Part shown: piece after piece, positions 5,830-13,118 of the stretch | Layout of the letters: every line of letters begins with the position of its first letter | Position numbering within the stretch: position 1 is the first letter of the stretch | DNA from: Ktedonobacteraceae bacterium | GTDB lineage: Bacteria; Chloroflexota; Ktedonobacteria; Ktedonobacterales; Ktedonobacteraceae | DNA length: 17,905 nucleotides | NCBI GenBank assembly: GCA_014896635.1 | Contig: JADBKA010000093.1 | Span: forward strand, 1-17,905 | Direction: 5' to 3' | Notes under the pieces: generated by a model | The model's input: the letters and a program-made list of their open reading frames with translations, nothing else | Databases searched by the model: none | What the model was told of the DNA's origin: nothing | Translations under genes and position numbers: made by a program

Positions 5830-6589
5830 GGCGAGCCTCCTCTACGAAAATGTGCGAAGACGCCAGGCGATCCAGCAAGTAAGCAACGTAGGCCGCGCGG
5901 CGCACACCGGCGTCGAGAAAGTGCGTATCATCCTGTAGCCAGACATCAGGGACCGCGTCAACGATTTTTCGCAGTAGCTCCTCGTTTAGCCGCTGTTTCG
6001 AGATCTCGTCCGCCTCACTCAGCAGACTGGCATAGGGCAGCAGAACGTGATCCCTGATAGCGCCAAAAGGCGTCCGGCTGCGCGCCAGGTAATCCCCGTC
6101 AATATGATGAAAGTAAAGCGAGGACCCGTGATCTATCAATATCAAGCGCCGGTGCCAGAATAACATGTTGGTATTGCGCGCAGTACGATCAACATTGGTC
6201 ACAAAAGCATCGAACCAGACAATTGATGATGCGAACAGGGGATCGAGAGAGCGTCCCTCGCGCGGGTCAAAAGCAAAAGAGCCGGGCAGGTAATCAAGCG
6301 CGAGATTGAGACCGGCGCTCGCCTTGATCAATGCCTGGATCTCGAAATCAGGCTCGGAGCGCCCTAGCAGCGGGTCCAGTTGTACAAAAACGATTTCTGG
6401 CACCGGCAGGCCCAGTGCACGGCCAATTTCGCCGGCTATCAGCTCGGCCACCAGCGCTTTCGGTCCCTGTCCCGCTCCCCGAAACTTTAGCACATATAAT
6501 CCATCGTCATCTGCCTCGACGATAGCAGGCAGCGATCCGCCCTCGCGCAGGGGCGTGACATAGCGCGTTGCATTAACAGTTCTGAGCAT
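5807..6589 (-). CDS. HipA-like kinase (HipA_2-type)
   Basis: This 260-residue protein is a compact relative of the HipA serine kinase fold. It has the ATP lysine in LYVLKFRG (Lys35), the catalytic loop NVDRTARNTNML (Asp134, Asn141) and a DHG (Asp153) in place of DFG for metal binding. Full-length HipA toxins are about 440 residues and carry an extra N-terminal subdomain missing here. No HipB-like DNA-binding antitoxin is adjacent; instead it overlaps a DUF3037 gene. The start MLRTV at 6589 is chosen by family-like N-terminus, but no good RBS precedes it; ATGs at 6604, 6646 and 6670 remain possible. The physiological substrate is unknown; HipA itself phosphorylates glutamyl-tRNA synthetase. 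Confidence 0.85.
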   Translation of the reverse strand: MLRTVNATRYVTPLREGGSLPAIVEADDDGLYVLKFRGAGQGPKALVAELIAGEIGRALGLPVPEIVFVQLDPLLGRSEPDFEIQALIKASAGLNLALDYLPGSFAFDPREGRSLDPLFASSIVWFDAFVTNVDRTARNTNMLFWHRRLILIDHGSSLYFHHIDGDYLARSRTPFGAIRDHVLLPYASLLSEADEISKQRLNEELLRKIVDAVPDVWLQDDTHFLDAGVRRAAYVAYLLDRLASSHIFVEEARHARARFL

Positions 6590-6734
6590 ATTATAGGCTT
6601 TCATAACACTCTGATGGAAGGGCCGCCGGATGCCCCTACGATTCATCGAGGGGTAAGGCGGCCCGAACAAGCACTAGAACAAATATGGTCCTGATAACCA
6701 GCGATTGAGGCATACAGAGAACAACGCTGCCGGT

Positions 6735-6764
6735 ATATTACCAGTTTTGATAGCGCACAGACAA
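6735..6764 (-). promoter_or_regulatory. Candidate promoter for the HipA-like/DUF3037 pair
   Basis: On the minus strand TTGTCT (6764-6759) and TAATAT (6740-6735) are 18 bp apart, each matching four of six consensus bases. They would give a leader of about 140 nt to the chosen start. A perfect TATAAT at 6595-6590 abuts the start codon and cannot serve that start. Confidence 0.3.
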
Positions 6765-6772
6765 GAGTTTTG

Positions 6773-6988
6773 CTATAAGCTCTCAAGTTCACACTGTTTC
6801 GATGGACAGCGCTTGTTCGCATACGAGCAGAAAACGCAGCAGTCGCCCTTTTTATGGATATGAGTTGTTCCACAGGCTTCGCAGGTGTATGCAAGCTGGC
6901 AACTTGTTTCAGGGATAAGGGCCGTCTGCTGATGCCGGCATGCAGGATTCGGGCAGGTCAACACTGCCATTAACGCTGGATTGTGCAT
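6773..6988 (-). CDS. GDCCVxC-motif small cysteine-rich protein
   Basis: This 71-residue protein carries the hallmark GDCCVFCSY motif followed by a CP..Q segment, matching the small GDCCVxC (seleno)protein family. An N-terminal zinc-ribbon-like pair is visible: CPNPAC and CEAC. This copy uses cysteine throughout with no in-frame TGA. The family is uncharacterised; it is often seen near metal or mercury resistance genes, and the cysteine cluster suggests metal binding or a redox role. AAGGA lies about 9 nt before the ATG at 6988; an upstream in-frame start at 7027 is less likely. No metal-resistance gene is in the window. The usual GTVPCPP-like tail is here altered to ANKRCPS. Confidence 0.8.
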   Translation of the reverse strand: MHNPALMAVLTCPNPACRHQQTALIPETSCQLAYTCEACGTTHIHKKGDCCVFCSYANKRCPSKQCELESL

Positions 6989-7526
6989 TGATGATTCCTT
7001 CCTGGCTAAAAGCACTGGTAATATCAAATAAAACTCTGCTGTGGCCTGATATATTCCCCCATCCTCAATTATTCTGGTACTTTCTGGCTATTATTTGCGA
7101 ACACAGCTCGCTTGCTTTAAACTACCAGCAATTACACATGCCAGTTGTTTAGATTTCATCCCCTGTTCAGGAATACAAAGAGAGCGAGGTGTGTTATTGC
7201 TAAAACAGGCAGGTCATTTGCACGATTTGCCTGTTTGAAGAAAAGAAAGAATGATCAGCGATACGCCGGTCGGCATTATTGATTCTATCATGCGCGGTAT
7301 ATTGTGTACAAAGGCCCTGTGCGCGGGGCTTTTCAACTTTCGGTATCCGGTTTAAGACTGGAAGAGACCAGATGACGCATTGCCAGTCTCTCAGGAGCGG
7401 CAGCTTTGCCAGCGTAGTTCAGTCCAGTCAGGCAAAGCTCTATAGCAGAAAGTGAGACTGGCTGAAATTTTTCAATCAGCAACGATCATAAGCAACACCA
7501 GTAGTCGATAAGAAGTTGAAGTGACA
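6989..7526 (+). other. Non-coding leader region with serial hairpins
   Basis: No gene is supported. Going toward the glycosidase gene there is an inverted repeat AAACAGGCA/TGCCTGTTT (7203-7211/7228-7236), a possible -10 TATATT (7298-7303), a terminator-like hairpin (7310-7333), a 7-bp repeat AGACTGG/CCAGTCT (7355-7361/7383-7389) and a 9-bp repeat AGCTTTGCC/GGCAAAGCT (7402-7410/7431-7439). The last two have similar arm and loop sizes. The density of pairings suggests a structured 5' leader, but no known riboswitch was recognised. Confidence 0.35.
7310..7333 (+). terminator. Terminator-like or attenuator hairpin in the glycosidase leader
   Basis: AAAGGCCC (7310-7317) pairs with GGGCTTTT (7326-7333) with one G-U pair and an 8-base loop, ending in TTTT. 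No gene ends just upstream on this strand, so it may be an attenuator in the downstream gene's leader or the end of a small RNA. The U-tract is short and partly inside the stem. Confidence 0.3.
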
Positions 7527-9677
7527 ATGAAAGTAGAAGCAGTTGATAAGCAATTAACAACAGCACAGGCGGGAGAGATCGAAGATCGGCCTGATCCCCG
7601 TGCGTCTGGCATTACGCAGATCACTTTAAAAAGCGGTGACGCTTTTCTTATCGCAGACGGACGCGGCGATTTCCACCCGGCAAAGCGTGAGATGGGCCTC
7701 TTCTGGCATGGGACGCGCTTTCTGCGCACCTGCGATCTCTCGCTGAAGGATTGCCCACTGGCTGTGCTCTCGCATCATATCGCCAGCCTGGGAGATGCCT
7801 GCCAGGTTGATCTCACCAATACGCCATTTACCGATGCTTCAGGGGTAGAAGTTGCTCATGGTGAGATCTATATATGTCGCCAGCTAGAGTTACAGAGCGA
7901 TCAATTTATCCAGACATTCACGCTGACCAGCTTTCACACTGATCCGCTCACGCTGACGCTCAACCTGCATATCGGCGCCGACTTCCGTGATATGTTCGAG
8001 GTACGGGGGGCCGTGCGCGAAGGACGCGGTATGGTTTTTCCACCGGTGCTGAACGATGACGTGCTGCTGTTGAGTTATCAGGGACTCGACAACGTGCAGC
8101 GCGAAACCGAAATCCTGTTGACGCCCTCGGCGGCGCACGTCTCCGCTGATCAGATCTCCTGGCAGGTCACGCTGACACGCGCCCAGCCGGTTGAAATACT
8201 CCTGCGGGTGAAAGTGAGAGCCTCGGACGAAAAATTACTCATTCCTGAAGAGTTTGCAGCAGCGGGCGAACTTGCGCAGCCGACGATTCAGACCAGCGAC
8301 TCCCTGCTGAATCGCCTGCTCATGCGCGGGCAGCACGATCTGCTCATGCTGAGCACGCTGACACCACATGGACACTATCCCTACGCGGGCATTCCCTGGT
8401 TCTCCTGCCCGTTCGGACGCGACGGGCTGATCACCTGCCTGCAATTTATGCCCTGGTTCCCCCAGGTAGCACGCGGGACGCTGGCATTTCTTGCGGCGCA
8501 CCAGGGGACAAAGGTTGAACCGTTTACCGACGAGCAGCCGGGCAAGATCCTGCATGAGATGCGCCGGGGTGAAATGGCGAACCGGCGTGAGATCCCCTAT
8601 ATCCCCTATTACGGAAGTATTGACGTCACGCCGCTTTTCATCATTACACTGGAGCACTATATACGCTGGACCGACGACCTGTCCTTCCTGCAACAGCTCT
8701 GGCCGCATGCTGAGGCGGCGGCTCGCTGGATGCAAGAATACGGCGATAAGGATGGCGACATGTTTCTCGAATACGAGACGGCATCGGAAAAAGGACTCGG
8801 CAACCAGGGCTGGAAGGATGCCTGGGATTCCGTCTCGTCCAGCGATGGCCGCCTGGCCGTGCATCCTATCGCGCTGTGCGAGGTGCAGGCGTATGCTTAC
8901 GCGGCATACCAGGCGATGGGCTATCTTGCTACGCGCCTGGGGAAGCCTCAGGAGGCTGTGCGCTGGGAGCAACTCGCCACAGAGTTGCGCGAGCGTTTCC
9001 TGGAACGTTTCTGGTGGGAAGAGGAGCAGGTCTTCTACCTGGCGCTGGATGGCCGCAAGCGTCCCTGCGACGTTGTGACCTCGAATCCAGGACAGTGCCT
9101 GTGGACTGGCATTGTGCCGCAGGAGAAGGCGCAAAAAATCATCGACCGCCTGATGCGCGAGGACATGTACAGCGGCTGGGGCATTCGCACACTTTCGACA
9201 GGCGCCGCCCGCTACAATCCGATGAGCTATCACAATGGTTCTGTCTGGCCACATGACACAGCCATCGTCGGAGCGGGCTTCGCGCGCTATGGCGGCAAAG
9301 CGCAAGCCGGGCAACTGCTGCACAGCATGCTGGAGACCAGCTACTACTACGAAGGCGCGCGCCTGCCAGAACTGCACTGTGGCTTTCCTAAACGTCCGGG
9401 CTATGGTCCCACGCGCTATCCGGTCGCCTGCTCGCCGCAGGCCTGGGCGGCGGGAGCGCCTTTCATGCTCCTCAATGCGCTGCTCGGCCTGGAGCCAGAC
9501 GCCGAACATCAGCGCCTGGTACTCAGACAGCCCACGCTGCCCGGCTGGCTGCAGTCGATAGAGATACAGGGCCTCTGGCTTGGTCCACATCAGGTCCACC
9601 TGCATTTAGAGCGTGCGGGCAACCAGACAGCCATCTCTGCCGGGAAAGAGAACACCGCCGAAATTGTTGTACAATAG
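7527..9677 (+). CDS. Amylo-alpha-1,6-glucosidase / glycogen-debranching-type glycosidase
   Basis: This 716-residue protein has an N-terminal glycogen-debranching beta-domain (about residues 33-230) and a C-terminal (alpha/alpha)6 glycosidase barrel (about 260-680). Hallmark segments are IPWFSCPFGRDG (289-300), GLGNQGWKDAWDS (423-435, with conserved acidic residues), a YHNGSVWPHD segment and RLPELHCGFPK. The family cleaves alpha-1,6 branches in glycogen or related alpha-glucosides; the exact substrate is not fixed by these motifs. There is no signal peptide, so it is cytoplasmic. It lies 94 bp upstream of otsB and near otsA, tying it to trehalose or glycogen turnover. The ATG at 7527 is used; a GTG at 7521 in the same frame is equally possible and both have only weak RBS. 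A long antisense frame across it is a shadow. Confidence 0.9.
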   Translation: MKVEAVDKQLTTAQAGEIEDRPDPRASGITQITLKSGDAFLIADGRGDFHPAKREMGLFWHGTRFLRTCDLSLKDCPLAVLSHHIASLGDACQVDLTNTPFTDASGVEVAHGEIYICRQLELQSDQFIQTFTLTSFHTDPLTLTLNLHIGADFRDMFEVRGAVREGRGMVFPPVLNDDVLLLSYQGLDNVQRETEILLTPSAAHVSADQISWQVTLTRAQPVEILLRVKVRASDEKLLIPEEFAAAGELAQPTIQTSDSLLNRLLMRGQHDLLMLSTLTPHGHYPYAGIPWFSCPFGRDGLITCLQFMPWFPQVARGTLAFLAAHQGTKVEPFTDEQPGKILHEMRRGEMANRREIPYIPYYGSIDVTPLFIITLEHYIRWTDDLSFLQQLWPHAEAAARWMQEYGDKDGDMFLEYETASEKGLGNQGWKDAWDSVSSSDGRLAVHPIALCEVQAYAYAAYQAMGYLATRLGKPQEAVRWEQLATELRERFLERFWWEEEQVFYLALDGRKRPCDVVTSNPGQCLWTGIVPQEKAQKIIDRLMREDMYSGWGIRTLSTGAARYNPMSYHNGSVWPHDTAIVGAGFARYGGKAQAGQLLHSMLETSYYYEGARLPELHCGFPKRPGYGPTRYPVACSPQAWAAGAPFMLLNALLGLEPDAEHQRLVLRQPTLPGWLQSIEIQGLWLGPHQVHLHLERAGNQTAISAGKENTAEIVVQ

Positions 9678-9706
9678 CTCTGAGCATCGTTGGGAAGTCT
9701 GAAAGC

Positions 9707-9748
9707 ATACGGGGTGCAGAGAAAGTCTAACGCTTCTGCACCTCGTAT
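9707..9748 (+). repeat. 14-bp stem-loop between the glycosidase gene and otsB
   Basis: ATACGGGGTGCAGA (9707-9720) and TCTGCACCTCGTAT (9735-9748) pair along all 14 positions with one G-U and a 14-base loop. No T-tract follows. It ends only 7 nt before the AAGGAG of otsB, so it is better placed to affect mRNA stability, processing or otsB translation than to terminate. Confidence 0.5.
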
Positions 9749-9771
9749 TATGTATAAGGAGAGATGAAGGA

Positions 9772-10578
9772 GTGCTACCGGCAGATTTACAGGCGGCTCT
9801 GCGGCAACAACCACGAGGTCTGGTATTCGACATTGACGGCACGCTCAGCCCGATTGTTCCCAGGCCGGACGAGGCCCGGCTCTATGCGGGAGTCGCGCAG
9901 GATCTGAAGCAGGCCAGCCGGCTTGCGCATACGGCGATCATTACCGGCAGAGCCATCACTCAGGGCGCTGCAATTGTGAACGTTGAGGGACTGACCTACA
10001 TCGGCACGCATGGTTTGGAATGGAGCGATGGCCTGCCCGGCGCTCACCCGGTGCAACTGATACCCGCAGCGCAGCCTTATATCGAGGCGGGCAAAGCACT
10101 GCTGGACCTGGCTGAACGGGAACTGGACGGCGCGCCGGGCATCATCATCGAACACAAAAGTGTCGGTGGCTCTATCCACTATCGTCTTGCGCCGCAGCCG
10201 GCACTGGCAAGGGAACAGATCCTTGCCTTGCTGGAAGAGCCGGCGCGACAGGCTCAGTTGCGACTGAGCGAAGGGAAGATGGTGGTGGAGATCCGGCCAC
10301 CGATCCATGTCAACAAAGGCGAGGCGCTGCGCCGCTTTGCCCGGCAAAAGCGACTGCACACAGTTGTGTTTGCCGGAGACGACAGGACCGATCTCGACGC
10401 ATTACTGGAGATCGAGCGGCTACGTGCATCGGGCCTGGCAGCATTTGCCATTGCCGTGCAACATCCTGATACCTTGCCAGAACTGCTCGCGCACGCTGAT
10501 CTCGTTGTTCAAGGCGTAGGAGCAATGGCGGCCTTGCTGCACGAACTGGTAGAATACCTTGCTGGCCAGGACGAGTAG
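9772..10578 (+). CDS. otsB: Trehalose-6-phosphate phosphatase
   Basis: This 268-residue HAD-superfamily phosphatase carries every motif: DIDGT with nucleophile Asp20 and Asp22, the motif II Thr58 in IITGR, Lys182 in HVNKGEAL and the metal pair in GDDRTD (Asp203, Asp204). The GTHGLEW and EGKMVVEIRP segments are specific to OtsB. It dephosphorylates trehalose-6-phosphate made by OtsA. The start is GTG with AAGGAG 10 nt upstream; a second GAAGGA directly abuts it and an out-of-frame ATG lies at 9764. It follows the glycosidase gene in the same direction and faces otsA, which is unusual because otsA and otsB often form an operon. Glucosylglycerol-phosphate cannot be excluded as substrate. Confidence 0.93.
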   Translation: MLPADLQAALRQQPRGLVFDIDGTLSPIVPRPDEARLYAGVAQDLKQASRLAHTAIITGRAITQGAAIVNVEGLTYIGTHGLEWSDGLPGAHPVQLIPAAQPYIEAGKALLDLAERELDGAPGIIIEHKSVGGSIHYRLAPQPALAREQILALLEEPARQAQLRLSEGKMVVEIRPPIHVNKGEALRRFARQKRLHTVVFAGDDRTDLDALLEIERLRASGLAAFAIAVQHPDTLPELLAHADLVVQGVGAMAALLHELVEYLAGQDE

Positions 10579-10585
10579 GGAGAAA

Positions 10586-10632
10586 GGGATGCCGGCGCCG
10601 TCTCCGCCTGCTTGCGAGCTGTCCGGCATCCC
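10586..10632. terminator. Bidirectional terminator-like hairpin between otsB and otsA
   Basis: GGGATGCCGG (10586-10595) and CCGGCATCCC (10623-10632) form a perfect 10-bp stem around a 27-base loop in the 70-bp gap between convergent genes. A small CGGC-GTTTT-GCCG hairpin follows (10632-10644). The T-tract is short, so efficiency is uncertain. Confidence 0.55.
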
Positions 10633-10648
10633 GGCGTTTTGCCGCGAA

Positions 10649-12226
10649 TTAGCTGGACATGTGAGCGGCCACCCTGGCTTCTTTTTCTGCCGCCAGCCTG
10701 CCGGGTTGAGTCGAGGAAAGGTCAAGCAGCTCGTTGATATCGCGGAACTGGCGGGCTAGCCAGTCTTGCAGATCGTTGCGCTCAACTGCCTGGCGGGCCA
10801 GCGTGGCCTTTGCTTTGCGTTCTTCGGGGGAGAGCATCAGCGCCTGGTACAAAGCCCCGGCGATCTCGTTGACATCGAGTGGAGAGGTGGGGATTGAGCC
10901 TTTTGCCAGTTGTTGGAATGCGCCGACAGTGCGAGAGAGCACGAGCACGCCGTCGCGTTTATTCACTACTGATCCTTCTTTAGCGACCAGGTTCATCCCA
11001 TCGATGATGGGATTGACCAGCAACACATCGTAATATTGCATGGCGGCCAGCGCACGTGTGCGGTCGTTCTCGTAGAAAGCGTGAATGGGGGTCCAGCCGG
11101 AAGTGCCGTATTTCTTATTAATTTCTTCGACCAGCGCCATCACCTCTGCTGCATACCGGCGATAGACCGGGAGCCCCTGGCGTGAAGGCACCAGAAAAGC
11201 CAGGAAGACCACCTTGCCATGCAGTTCGGGATGCTTTTCGAGCAACTGTGCATAGGCCTGGAAGCCGCGCACAATATTTTTGGTCGGTTCCATGCGGTCC
11301 ACGCGCATAATTGTATGCTCGCGCAGCAGTGGCCGGATTTTCTCTGCCGCTCTACGGCCAGCCATGCTGGTAGCAATGCGGCGCTCTTCCGTCACAGAAA
11401 TGGAGATCGGATAGGCCCGCGCCTGCGTACGATGTCCCTGCCACCAGACGGCGCCTTCCTCAAAATCGACGACCGCGCCATCGAGCAGCGTTCTTGCGCC
11501 TTCAAGAAAGTTGCGAGCATCGCGTTGCGTCTGAAAACCAATGATGTCATTGCCCGCCAGGCCGCCGTAGATGGCATGCGCGATATCGCTTGGCAGGAAG
11601 TACCAGCAGCGCACGTCGGGCCAGGGAATATGAATGAAATGCTGCGTGATGACCGACGGGTGGCGCTTGCGGATCAGTCCCGGTACCAGGTAGAGGTGAT
11701 AATCCTGCAACATGACCACCGGGGGAGAGTCTTCACGCTCAATTTCAGCATTGATTGTCTCGGCAATGGCCTGGTTCGCTACACAGTAGCCGTTTTCCCA
11801 GGCATCCTGCAACTTCTCAGGGGGAATAGAATTTTCAAAAGGATCGTAGAGGTAGTGCTGAAGAAACCAGAGGATCTCATTACTGACCTTCTCGTAATAT
11901 TTCCGATACGCATTTTTGGGAATAGTTACATAGCGTAACTGGATCTTCGCGTCACGCAGCGGCGATTGTATGCGACCATCATTCTGTTTTGCCTGTTGGG
12001 CAGCAAGACGATCACCTTCCGTCATTGCCATAGCCACCCAGGTCATATCCAGGCTACTGCCGGCGCCAATTAGAGCCGTCACCATCCCGCCGGCTCCCCG
12101 GACTCCTTTGAGTGTTTTATCGTGCCGCAACTGAAATTCGACGGGGCCACGATTTGAAGCAACTATCAAGCGTCGAGCATGCGTCAACTGCGGAGGGGGC
12201 ATTGGTATCGTCATCCGCGAGGGCAT
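10649..12226 (-). CDS. otsA: Trehalose-6-phosphate synthase (GT20)
   Basis: This 525-residue retaining glycosyltransferase of family GT20 joins glucose from a nucleotide sugar to glucose-6-phosphate, giving trehalose-6-phosphate. Visible are the N-terminal SNRGPVEF (24-31), the glycine loop GAGGM (44-48), QDYH with Asp175, HIPWP (199-203), the phosphate/nucleotide motif RMEPTKN with Lys316, and DGMNLVAKE (409-417). It is slightly longer than E. coli OtsA (474 aa). SNRGPV and SRTVGAFQQL differ from the E. coli type, so a related acceptor such as glycerol-3-phosphate is an alternative, though the adjacent otsB favours trehalose. AAAGGAAG lies about 5 nt before the ATG. It converges on otsB and has its own promoter at about 12330-12357. 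Confidence 0.92.
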   Translation of the reverse strand: MPSRMTIPMPPPQLTHARRLIVASNRGPVEFQLRHDKTLKGVRGAGGMVTALIGAGSSLDMTWVAMAMTEGDRLAAQQAKQNDGRIQSPLRDAKIQLRYVTIPKNAYRKYYEKVSNEILWFLQHYLYDPFENSIPPEKLQDAWENGYCVANQAIAETINAEIEREDSPPVVMLQDYHLYLVPGLIRKRHPSVITQHFIHIPWPDVRCWYFLPSDIAHAIYGGLAGNDIIGFQTQRDARNFLEGARTLLDGAVVDFEEGAVWWQGHRTQARAYPISISVTEERRIATSMAGRRAAEKIRPLLREHTIMRVDRMEPTKNIVRGFQAYAQLLEKHPELHGKVVFLAFLVPSRQGLPVYRRYAAEVMALVEEINKKYGTSGWTPIHAFYENDRTRALAAMQYYDVLLVNPIIDGMNLVAKEGSVVNKRDGVLVLSRTVGAFQQLAKGSIPTSPLDVNEIAGALYQALMLSPEERKAKATLARQAVERNDLQDWLARQFRDINELLDLSSTQPGRLAAEKEARVAAHMSS

Positions 12227-12329
12227 GAGTTCTTCCTTTCTAAACAGGTATGCACTGTTCGTTTCTTCGCGCCAACCTCATTTCACTGGTTCTATCCTTC
12301 CCGATGAACAACCTGCGAAGAAGATTTCT

Positions 12330-12369
12330 GATATAACTTGCTCCCCAGATAGATCAAGTTATGCTTGAT
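12330..12369 (-). promoter_or_regulatory. otsA promoter with overlapping inverted repeats
   Basis: On the minus strand TTGATC (12357-12352) and TATATC (12335-12330) are 16 bp apart. The inverted repeat ATAACTTG/CAAGTTAT (12333-12340/12355-12362) covers both boxes, and a second, ATCAAG-TTATG-CTTGAT (12353-12369), overlaps its outer arm. This looks like a repressor-controlled promoter with a leader of about 97 nt. The regulator is not in evidence. Confidence 0.5.
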
Positions 12370-12586
12370 GGAAATACGCAAGACAGAGACACACACCAGG
12401 AGTAATGTTACCATACAATGAGCAAAGATGACTAGACACCTCGCCAGTATGGGTCATAGAACCAGAGCCGGGTCGTCATCAAGACGACAAAACTTGCTCA
12501 ACGTTTTCTCACATGTACTTACGTTTCTCTAACAGTAGAATGCTCTGACAGGCCAAAAAGTTTCGTCCGGTAGAGGAAGTTCAAGT

Positions 12587-12700
12587 GGGGGCATAGGATA
12601 TTCCCCATAGGTGGTAACTGAACGGAAAGGGGAGGCCCAGGAGGGCCTTGCCCTCCTGGCGGGGGATTGGGGGTGTCCCCCGAAAAATTCTTTTTTCCTG
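12587..12700 (+). repeat. Dispersed hairpin repeat, copy A
   Basis: The head GTAACTGAACGGAAA (12614-12628) is followed by a perfect hairpin CCAGGAGGGC-CTT-GCCCTCCTGG (12637-12659) and a second one CGGGGGA/TCCCCCG (12660-12682). Bases 12587-12611 match the tail of a preceding unit, as in copy C. Related copies lie at 15436-15513 (inverted) and 17823-17905. Confidence 0.65.
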
Positions 12701-12736
12701 TTTTCCTCTTTTGAGAGAGAAGGGAGACTCCCGAAT

Positions 12737-12768
12737 CCCGCCATCAATGGCGGGGCGACAATTTTTTT
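12737..12768 (+). terminator. Hairpin with downstream T-tract
   Basis: CCCGCCA-TCAA-TGGCGGG (12737-12754) is a perfect 7-bp stem with a tetraloop. Seven Ts follow after 7 nt (12762-12768). The gap weakens the case for a true terminator and no gene ends upstream on this strand. Confidence 0.3.
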
Positions 12769-13035
12769 CATCGTGGAGGGAAGGGAAAAAGGGCTGACCC
12801 TCCCAGGTTCCCACTTATGAGGGTACCCCCATCATTTTTTACAAGGATTTGATCATCCGCGAGACAGAAGGAAGCAGCAAAGAGTACCTTAGTACCGTTT
12901 TCTGGCAGGCGCCGGCATCTATGCGTTTTGCTTATTATAGAGAGATAGAAAGAAGTCTGCCAATGCTTTCGGGGTGGGTTTTTCTGCATTCAATCTGCCA
13001 TTATGGCCCGCCATTCCCTGTTTCAGCAGTAAAAC

Positions 13036-13064
13036 TTGCAGGTGTGCGGATGGCATGCTAGAAT
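13036..13064 (+). promoter_or_regulatory. Promoter of the membrane-anchored protein gene
   Basis: TAGAAT (13059-13064, five of six consensus) is preceded directly by TGC, making an extended -10. TTGCAG (13036-13041) lies exactly 17 bp upstream as a weak -35. The predicted start gives a leader of about 48 nt to the TTG at 13119. Confidence 0.5.
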
Positions 13065-13118
13065 CTGGGCTGCTTGCAAGGTCGAAAAAGATCGAAACGA
13101 ATTGAGAGGAGCGCAACA

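Larger units (their letters stand above)
12227..13118. other. Non-coding interval upstream of otsA and the membrane protein gene
   Basis: No gene is supported in these 890 bp. It contains the otsA promoter and operator (12330-12369), a GTCGTC-ATCAA-GACGAC hairpin (12472-12488), a dispersed repeat copy (12587-12700), a hairpin with a T-tract (12737-12768) and the promoter of the gene at 13119. Short open frames here lie within repeat sequence. Confidence 0.5.

Noticed and set aside
8235..9605. A 456-codon leftward frame opposite the glycosidase gene
   Set aside because: It is a shadow of a GC-rich coding region; the product shows no domain and the sense strand is a clear glycosidase.
12529..12820. 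Short open frames in the otsA upstream region
   Set aside because: They lie within the dispersed repeat and neighbouring hairpins and have no RBS or protein-like composition.
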